A stretch of 26,980 nucleotides of DNA from Vairimorpha apis BRL 01 (lineage: Eukaryota > Microsporidia > Nosematidae): assembly GCA_000447185.1 (NCBI GenBank), contig KE647152.1, positions 1-26,980 of the forward strand. The letters are read 5' to 3'. Numbering within the stretch: position 1 is the stretch's first letter; each line of letters opens with the position of its first letter. Both the position numbers and the translations under genes were made by a program. The notes under the pieces were generated by a model, which saw only the letters and a program-made list of their open reading frames with translations, was not told where the DNA came from and made no database searches. Positions 20,354 through 26,980 of the stretch are shown piece after piece.

Positions 20354-22096
20354 ATAAAATGCATTCAAAAAATATTTTTTACTAAATTATTTTTAGATAA
20401 AAATAGGGTTAAATTGTTTTTATTTTAAAAAATTAAAAAATATTAATGATAAAATTAAAATTTTTCAGACATATCATTTATAATTCATTGATGATTTGAA
20501 TAAGATTATGTTTTAAAAAATTAAAATATTATGATATTTGTATTTAAAAGTATTAGAAATCATGAACTTAAAAATCATAATTTATATGATTTTTGATTAT
20601 ATAAAAAAATATTTTATAATGTATTTTATTATTAATAAATGCATCAAAATTTTTATTAACAAAATAGATTTTTATAATACAAAATTTATTAAAATTTGAA
20701 GCAAAATACTTTTTTTTTATTTATTTAATAAAAATTAAGTATTTTTTAAATTATAGTCTATATATAATCCATCAAGATTAAAAATAACTAATTAAAATTC
20801 ATTAAATTTATATTTAAATCATTTAAGTTGTATAAAATTTAACAATTTGTTGATGTAAATAATAAATAAACATACTGTTTTAAATTTTTAAACGAAAAAA
20901 TATATATTAAAAACTGTAATTATACATAAAATTATATAACATTAAAAAATTCACATCCAATTTTAAAAAGAATGAAAAATAATAAAAATGCATATATTAA
21001 TAAAAATTCTTAAAATAATTCTGAAGTTTTTAATTACTAATTGTGATTCAGTATATTACAGAAACATCAATGGTGGAAAAAAATAAATGACTTTAATTTT
21101 AACAAAATAACATTATCTAAAGATGATCATTTAAATTTATAAAAATATTATATCTATAATTAAAAATTTTATATGGTAAGATAAAGTTATATTTAAATTA
21201 TACACTAATAAAATATACTTTTAATTTAATTAATCAAAATCTTTAACTAAAAATATAATTTTAATATTTTTTAAATGTATTTAAACAATTAGTATACTTA
21301 AAAAAATCAAATTTATTTATAAAATTTTTATATTGATGAAAAATTTTTGGAATTATTGTAAATTATTATTTATCTTTAAAATTATTTAATAAAAAGAATT
21401 TAGACAAAAAAACACAAAATTTTAATATAGTTGTGATAAAGATTATAAACGAAATTTATTACTTCATAAAATTTAAAAAATTATTATTTATCTTTAAAAT
21501 TATTTAATAAAAAGAATTTAGACAAAAAAACACAAAATTTTAATATAGTTGTGATAAAGATTATAAACGAAATTTATTACTTCATAAAATTTAAAAAATT
21601 ATTGTAAATTTTATCTTTATTTATTAAATAAATATTGTAAATAAATAAATTAATATAATTATAGAAAGATAAAAACTAATATATATATATAATTATAAAA
21701 TTTATTTTATTCTTTAATTAGTTTAAAAAATTGATTAAATTTGTCTATAAAAACAAAATTTAATTTTTTTAAAAATCAAAATTTTAATATTTTTGTGATG
21801 GATGCGTAAAAAATTTAATTATTAAAAATTTAAAATTTTTATGGTTATTAATTTAAAAATGTAATTATTATATATAATATAAAATTTATTATGATTTGCT
21901 TTAAATATCAAATTTTTATGATTACAAATTTTTAATTAGTTAAAGAATAAATATTATTTTAAAAAATTCTTGTAAGGTACAAATTAAAATTTTAATTGCC
22001 AAACAATTCTCTAATTTAATCTAAAACATACTTGATCTAAAGTAGCAACTATCCTATTAATCATAATATTTAAGCATTTTTTCTTAGATTTTTATT
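20354..22096. other. AT-rich intergenic region carrying the 118-bp tandem duplication
   Basis: Apart from the repeat at 21363-21598 I see only A/T spacer. Confidence 0.4.
21363..21598 (+). repeat. Perfect 118-bp tandem duplication
   Basis: Bases 21363-21480 and 21481-21598 are identical, and the match continues a few bases further (TTATT). The unit includes ATAGTTGTGATAAAG and TATAAACGAAAT and has no coding frame. A diverged third relative may lie at about 21775-21800 (AAAATTTTAATATTTTTGTG). Perfect identity implies a recent event or an assembly duplication. Confidence 0.95.
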
Positions 22097-22747
22097 ATGT
22101 TGTTACACGTACTTTATATTTTAACCTACAATAAAAACAGATGTTTACCTGAGAATGGTTCATATATTTTAAATGTTAAATTTCATATAGATATTGATAC
22201 AAGCAATAAAATATTGCTCTTAGAAAAATATACACCTGAAAAATCAGAAAGAGCTACTATAAAAAATTTTTTAAATAAAATTTTAAACGATGTAAATAAA
22301 GAATATGTTCAATATGGCGTTCAATTTATAGGAGATTACTCCATATTGTTATTTGAAGAACTTAATACTTCAATTCAAAAAACAGATACCTGTAAATTAA
22401 AATTTATAGCGTTAAATGTAAATACATCATTAATGTTTGAACTTGCAAATTTACAAGAAGAAGGGGTAGGTTTAAGAATTGTTGTGTTGTCATGTTTTGT
22501 ATATCCTTTTGAGCAACTACCTTTTTTCAGTAATCCTGTTTCATTATGTGGTAGATTATCTACTATATTTTCAATTGAACCTTTGTCATTATCTACAACA
22601 ATATATTTTATGATAAAAAAATTTGTGGATGATATGAATATTCGTTTTTCTTGTAATATTATACGTAAATGTTGTGCAAATAATTCACATTTTGGTAAAT
22701 TTATTCAAGAATTAGATAGTGTTGAGCATAGTATTCAAAAATTTTAA
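22097..22747 (+). CDS. Secreted-type hypothetical protein, paralogue A (216 aa)
   Basis: This is a paralogue of the gene at 24686; the two share NVKFHID, NKILL, FEEL, Q(L/I)PFF and CGR(L/I)STIFS at matching positions, and a C-terminal cysteine patch with NN and G(K/R)F. The N-terminus (MLLHVLYILTYNKNRC) is a weak signal peptide. Predicted pattern: strand NVKFHID (about 26-32), amphipathic helix with FLNKILNDVNKEY (about 57-69), strand YGVQFIGDY, then variable sequence, strand GLRIVVLSC, and the CGRLSTIFS segment. The order and spacing resemble the ADAM/reprolysin metzincin fold. Where the zinc helix HExxHxxGxxH should be, the sequence reads KKFVDDMNIRFS, so no zinc site exists. The metzincin reading is speculative. 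Nothing in the sequence shows a CCC element. Confidence 0.8.
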   Translation: MLLHVLYILTYNKNRCLPENGSYILNVKFHIDIDTSNKILLLEKYTPEKSERATIKNFLNKILNDVNKEYVQYGVQFIGDYSILLFEELNTSIQKTDTCKLKFIALNVNTSLMFELANLQEEGVGLRIVVLSCFVYPFEQLPFFSNPVSLCGRLSTIFSIEPLSLSTTIYFMIKKFVDDMNIRFSCNIIRKCCANNSHFGKFIQELDSVEHSIQKF

Positions 22748-24685
22748 TTATGATTAAATCAAACTTAAATTTTATTATAAAAATATTATCTTAAATTATA
22801 ATTTTAAAATTTTATATTTTTTACAAAATAAAATAATATAATATTAAAATTAAAGATTTCATAAAAATTTTTATAAATAAGAAAAAGAAAAGTGTTAATA
22901 AAGATGTATATCAATGTTACATACTAAAACAATAAATTAAATATAATTTAATTATTGAGAAATATGAAATTAATATAATAATAAATTTATTAAATTTGTT
23001 TTAAACGTATTAATATGCCATTAATTTATATTTATATATAAAATAATATACGTAAATATAAACATATAAGAATTTTTTTTACACATTTTTAAAATGTAAA
23101 GTTATAAAGATTGTTTATTCATTAATTAATATAATTTTTTTATTACAATAAACTAAATATTTTTTAGTATTTTTGATAAAATTTTGATAAAAGTATGCTT
23201 TTTAAAAATCTATATAAAGTTAAAAAAATATAAAAGTTTTAAGTTAAGTTTATGTACAATAAAAAATTTTATAATTGAAATAAAATTTTAAATTTTTCAA
23301 TTTAGTTTATATTAACTCATTAATTAATTTCATGTTTTTTAATTAAATTTAGATAATACGTGATACAAAACTATAATAATAATGCGATTAATTATTTTAG
23401 TTATAATTTAAAGATACAATATGAAAAATATATAAAGTAATTTAACATACATAATTTATTTAATTAAAAGTAAAGAAAGTTAATGTAAATTTTTTCCGTT
23501 AAATCGTATATATTTTTTATTTTTCAAGAGTAATAAAGAAACAATTTGGTTTTTAATTTATAAATAAGTTTATATCATAACAATTATAATTATCAAACAA
23601 TGCTTTAATTAAAATTTTGTAATCCAAAAATCTTAATTTAAAATTAAAATGTTTTAGAAAAATAAATTCTTATTTTTATGTTTTATTTTAAAATTATTTT
23701 GTTAGATATATTATATTACTAATATATAAAATTATTCTAAAAATAAATACATGTTAATAAACTATTTTAATTTTTAGTAAACACATTCATTTTAAAATAA
23801 ATTTATCATATAAAACAAAAGTGATGTTATATACAAAAAATAAATCATATTTAAATTTTAATGCTTTTATAAAAAAATTTTTTAAATTGTAATTATATCT
23901 CGTTTTTATTAAGTAAATTAATTAAAAAAATTCATAAAAACTTTTTATTTTATTTAACCTAACCATTATTAATTTTTTTTTGTTTTAACTCAAAAGATAA
24001 ATTCATTTTTTAAAATAATAATACTATTATTTTAAATATTTCATCGATAAATAAAATTAAAAAAAGTAATTAACAAAAACGTATATTTAAAATTAATTTA
24101 AATAAAATTCTTTATAAAAATTTTTTTACTTATTTTTAAATTTTTTTGTTAGAATTATTAATTTACAATTTATCTAAATAAATATTAAAATATTAATTTA
24201 TTCTATATTATAATAATGTTATTATTTTATTCTTATTTAGTTAAATAATAAATAATTAGAAATTAAAAATGCAACAAAACAACTAAAATTACTTAACAAC
24301 TCTTTAAAATAATTTATAATTACATATAGCTTAAAATTTTAAATATAAACATTATTTTAGTAATACAATAAAATAGAAATGTTTTTTTATAAATGTTTAC
24401 ATTTGAACATATAAAATATTTTTAAAAAAAATTAATATGCGAACCATAACACGAATAAATTTATCTTAAAAACCACTTAATTTTTTAAATTAAAATATTG
24501 AAGAAATGATATATTGATTGTTTCAAAATTATCTTTCAATTTAAATGAGATTAACAAATAAATAAATCTTGATAGATTTACATGTAAAAAAAATATCAAA
24601 ATGATCAAAAGCCAATATATTATATGAAACTTATTAACATTGTGTTTGGTTACAGTATAGATAAAATAAAAAATATTCAATTTTT
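22748..24685. other. AT-rich spacer between the two paralogues
   Basis: About 1.9 kb of A/T-dominated sequence with no supported feature. A minus-strand frame at 24477-24680 needs a TTG start and is not called. Confidence 0.4.
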
Positions 24686-25378
24686 ATGCATATCTTGTTG
24701 TTACCTTTATTTTCATTGTGTTTAGAGAAGTGTGTTCATAAAGAAGGTTCATTTATTTTTAATGTAAAATTTCATATAGATGAAGAAACAATAAATAAGA
24801 TTTTACTCTTTGTTGATCGTAATAAAAAAATATCAGAAAGAGACAAAGTAATAAAATATGTCAATAAGGTTGTAAATAGTTTTAATAAAGAGATAGAAGA
24901 ATATGGAATACAAGTAAGACCTGATTATTCTCAATTAATATTTGAAGAGCTTAATTTAAAAATAAAAAAACAGATTATATGTATGGAGAAGTATTCTGCT
25001 GCTGCATTAACAAGATTAGTTTCTGCAAAGCTTTCTTATCCTAACACATCAGGATCAGGATACAGAATAATAGTCATATCATGTATAAATTTTCATCCTG
25101 AACAAATTCCTTTTTTTGCAATACCTAGTTTTTCATGTGGACGAATAAGCACTATTTTTTCTGTATCGACATATTTATTAGAAATGCAAATTAAAATGAT
25201 GTTAAAAAATGCAGTATCTGGTCAAATTGGAATTTTTTTTAGTATTAATTCATCGGTATTTCGTTTCAATGCATGTAGATCCGCAAAAAGATGTGTTACA
25301 AACAACGACTTATATGGCAGGTTTGTCAAAAATGTTGAAAAAATTGAAGCACAAACTTACAATTATAAAGAATTGTAA
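24686..25378 (+). CDS. Secreted-type hypothetical protein, paralogue B (230 aa)
   Basis: This is a tandem, same-strand paralogue of the gene at 22097. The N-terminus (MHILLLPLFSLCLEKCVHK) is a better signal peptide than in paralogue A, suggesting secretion. Shared blocks: FNVKFHID (25-32), VNKVVNSFNKEIEEYGIQV (about 60-78), FEELN, GYRIIVISC (about 122-130), EQIPFFAIPSFSCGRISTIF (about 135-154), and CVTNNDLYGRF near the end. In reprolysin-type proteases the block before the zinc helix has the same order (central strand, then a Cys-containing segment). The zinc-binding motif is missing here: the corresponding helix reads KMMLKNAVSGQIGIFFS with no His. It lies 51 bases upstream of CDD1. The function is unknown; a host-facing or spore-surface role is only inference. 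Confidence 0.82.
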   Translation: MHILLLPLFSLCLEKCVHKEGSFIFNVKFHIDEETINKILLFVDRNKKISERDKVIKYVNKVVNSFNKEIEEYGIQVRPDYSQLIFEELNLKIKKQIICMEKYSAAALTRLVSAKLSYPNTSGSGYRIIVISCINFHPEQIPFFAIPSFSCGRISTIFSVSTYLLEMQIKMMLKNAVSGQIGIFFSINSSVFRFNACRSAKRCVTNNDLYGRFVKNVEKIEAQTYNYKEL

Positions 25379-25420
25379 TTAATTAAATAAACGAAATTAA
25401 TTTTTTAAATTAAAAATTTT

Positions 25421-25425
25421 ACCCT
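25421..25425 (+). promoter_or_regulatory. CCC-type element of CDD1
   Basis: ACCCT lies 4 nt before the ATG at 25430. It indicates that CDD1 has its own start signal despite the short spacer to the preceding gene. Confidence 0.55.
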
Positions 25426-25429
25426 TAAT

Positions 25430-25846
25430 ATGACAAAAAATATTTCTAATGTACAAATAAAAAATCTAATAAAAAAAGCATCTGATGCAAGAAATTTTTC
25501 TTATTCTCCTTATAGCAATTTTAAAGTAGGTTCTGCGATATTAACTTCAGAAGGTGAAATTTTCTCAGGATGCAATGTAGAAAATTCTTGTTTTTCACCA
25601 ACAATATGTGCTGAAAGAGTAGCTTTAACTAAAGCTGTAAGCGAAGGATACAAAGATTTTATAGCATGTGCAGTAGTAGCAGAAAATTTAAATTCTTTGG
25701 TATATCCTTGTGGTGTTTGTAGACAAGTACTTGCTGAATTTACTGATAGTTCAAAAGATTTAGATATATTTGTAGCACAATCTTCTTCTTTGGATAAGAT
25801 TACAAATGTTAAATTAAGTACTCTTTTGCCTTTTGCATTTAATTAA
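25430..25846 (+). CDS. CDD1: Cytidine deaminase
   Basis: This 138-aa enzyme is the size of tetrameric cytidine deaminases. It converts cytidine and deoxycytidine to uridine and deoxyuridine in pyrimidine salvage. SYSPYSNFKVGSAI (24-37) is the conserved start of the fold. GCNVENSCFSPTICAER (47-63) holds substrate-contacting Asn49 and Glu51 and the zinc/catalytic pair Cys60 and Glu62 (C-A-E). PCGVCRQVLAEF (93-104) supplies zinc ligands Cys94 and Cys97. Three Cys ligands are diagnostic of the tetrameric class, so the enzyme should be active. The frame is intact and no homopolymer break is seen. Salvage of host nucleosides fits an obligate intracellular parasite. Confidence 0.96.
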   Translation: MTKNISNVQIKNLIKKASDARNFSYSPYSNFKVGSAILTSEGEIFSGCNVENSCFSPTICAERVALTKAVSEGYKDFIACAVVAENLNSLVYPCGVCRQVLAEFTDSSKDLDIFVAQSSSLDKITNVKLSTLLPFAFN

Positions 25847-26064
25847 AAAATGAATAAAAAAAGAATAAAGTTCATTTAATGTTTTTTTTAGTCATTATAT
25901 TTTTTAATGAACTAGTTTAATTCACAACAAAATCATTAACAATTTCAATATTAAAAATTATAATTTACTTTGTACTTTTAATTAGAATAAATTTTCATTC
26001 TTATAAATAATTAATAAATACAATTTTTTATATTTTTTTAAACAAAATTAATTTTATCAAAAAA
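25847..26064. other. Short convergent intergenic region with an imperfect inverted repeat
   Basis: AGTTCATT (25869-25876) and AATGAACT (25906-25913) could pair as an 8-bp stem around a ~29-base loop just downstream of CDD1. A transcript-end role is possible, but stems of this kind arise easily in AT-rich DNA. Confidence 0.25.
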
Positions 26065-26980
26065 TTATATTGTAAATTTAAATAGTTTAGTATCACAACT
26101 GACATAAATTATTCCGTCAAATGCTTCTAATCCACTAATTTCATTATCAAATTTATAATTTTTAAGAACGTTAAATGGATCTAATCTAAGAATTTGAACA
26201 ACATATGGCTAGCTATAATTATAACTATTTTCGTTTATAATTTTAATAAAATTTATGTATCTTAATTCTACATCGTATTTAATATCACCAGATTTATTAT
26301 ATTTTATAAACAACATTTGTTGATGTTCCAAAAAAAGTTTCATTGTCTTTTGAATCTACACATGTTATATTATAATTCTTTTTGTCCAAAAATTCATTAC
26401 AAGCAATATCTCCATTTAATGAAACAAAAAATATCTATTTTTAAATTTATAAATACCACTAATCTTTACATTTTCAAAATTATATAATAACTTTTTATTT
26501 TGTAATTTTTCTATAACATAACATTGTCCATTATCAGTTCCGTAGTATAAATTATCTTCATCAATAAGCATTAAAGATATATTTTTGTTATTATCAACAA
26601 CTTTTTCAAGATTTAAATCAATTATTCCCATTCTAAATTTATATCCAAAAATATGTAATGAGTTAAATGTAATAGTTCTTACATTTATAAAACTATAATC
26701 TTTATTTTTATTATAGATTTTTAAAGGCATTTCATAGAATCCAATATATAAATTTTTATTGTAAAAATTATATTTGATAAAAGAAATTTGAGACTTAAAA
26801 TCCATAATTTGATCTATTTTATTTTTTCATATTCAATATTTACTTGTGATTCAATGGATAATCCATATTTTTCCATAGCTTCTTCTAAAGTTGAATTAAA
26901 AACTTCGTTATTAATGTATAATGTAAAACAGTCGTTAGTATCTTTCAAAAGCTGTATATAATTTATAATTAATCGGAAGT
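26065..26980 (-). CDS. NLE-domain/WD40 ribosome-assembly protein (Ytm1/WDR12- or Rsa4-like), 5' end outside the window, multiply interrupted
   Basis: From the window edge the minus strand reads an NLE-like domain: QLLKDTNDCFTLYINNEVF, NSTLEEAMEKYGLSIESQ, VNIEYEK, like the NLE domains of Ytm1/WDR12 and Rsa4 (VNGE---TSL-E-----GLSTE--LE-EY). A stop at 26814-26816 is bypassed by one extra A in 26817-26827, leading into MDFKSQISFIKYNFYN and a WD40-like series (LYYGTDNGQCYVIEKL). That frame ends at 26416. One extra T at the six-base run 26426-26431 continues with NGDIACNEFLD and CVDSKDNETFFGTST. A further shift near 26300-26336 gives NKSGDIKYDVELRY, a TAG at 26209-26211, and DNEISGLEAFDGIIYVSCD up to a stop at 26065. 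The degree of interruption is the highest in the window; pseudogene or very poor sequence are both possible. The role would be 60S subunit maturation in the nucleolus. Confidence 0.62.

Noticed and set aside
24477..24680. 67-codon minus-strand frame upstream of paralogue B
   Set aside because: It needs a TTG start, contains no internal ATG, and occupies the promoter side of a better-supported gene.
25869..25913. Inverted repeat as a terminator after CDD1
   Set aside because: It is an AT-rich 8-bp stem with a long loop; intrinsic terminators of this sort are not expected for a eukaryotic pol II gene.

Overview
The window looks like part of a microsporidian nuclear genome, most likely from the Nosema/Vairimorpha group. 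The base composition is extremely AT-rich, and the genes are short and intron-poor with reduced versions of eukaryotic core proteins (TFIID and TFIIIB subunits, SDS22, an exportin, a tail-anchored SNARE, cytidine deaminase, a GH19 chitinase-like protein). Many start codons sit within 0-14 nt of an (A/T)CCC(T/A) element, as described for microsporidia. The species is inference: the composition would suit a very AT-rich Nosema such as N. apis, but I cannot test that here.

Layout. 1-979: AT-rich, nothing supported. 979-1847 (-): GH19 chitinase-like gene. 2544-2816 (-): small two-TM protein. 2931-3229 (-): retroelement-like remnant. 3719-3934: second decayed island. 5098-8936: a run of transcription-machinery genes, TAF7 (+), a TAF3/TAF8-type histone-fold protein (-), and BRF1 (+). 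9241-12448: two near-identical copies of a SNARE gene plus the SDS22 gene, separated by a run of 20 N. 12820-13183 (-): a hidden, frameshifted gene. 14852-15049 (+): small membrane protein. 16244-18450 (+): exportin-like karyopherin. 20102-20353 (+): small single-TM protein. 21363-21598: perfect 118-bp tandem duplication. 22097-25378 (+): two paralogous secreted-type proteins. 25430-25846 (+): cytidine deaminase. 26065-26980 (-): NLE/WD40 ribosome-biogenesis gene running off the window edge.

The dominant structural signal is that at least eight genes are interrupted inside A/T homopolymers. In nearly every case adding one A or T restores a frame whose translation continues the same protein family. 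Read this way, the chitinase-like gene, the histone-fold TAF, BRF1, the exportin, the SNARE copy, SDS22, the hidden gene and the WD40 gene are all longer than the simple open frames suggest. Sequencing or assembly undercounting is the simplest explanation, although real slippage-dependent decoding in such an AT-rich genome cannot be excluded.

Functionally the genes are housekeeping: basal transcription (TAF7, TAF3/8-like, BRF1), PP1 regulation (SDS22), membrane fusion (SNARE-like), nuclear transport (exportin), pyrimidine salvage (CDD1) and ribosome assembly (NLE/WD40). The lineage-specific material is the chitinase-like protein lacking its catalytic Glu, the tandem paralogue pair that may be inactive metzincin relatives, and several small membrane proteins.
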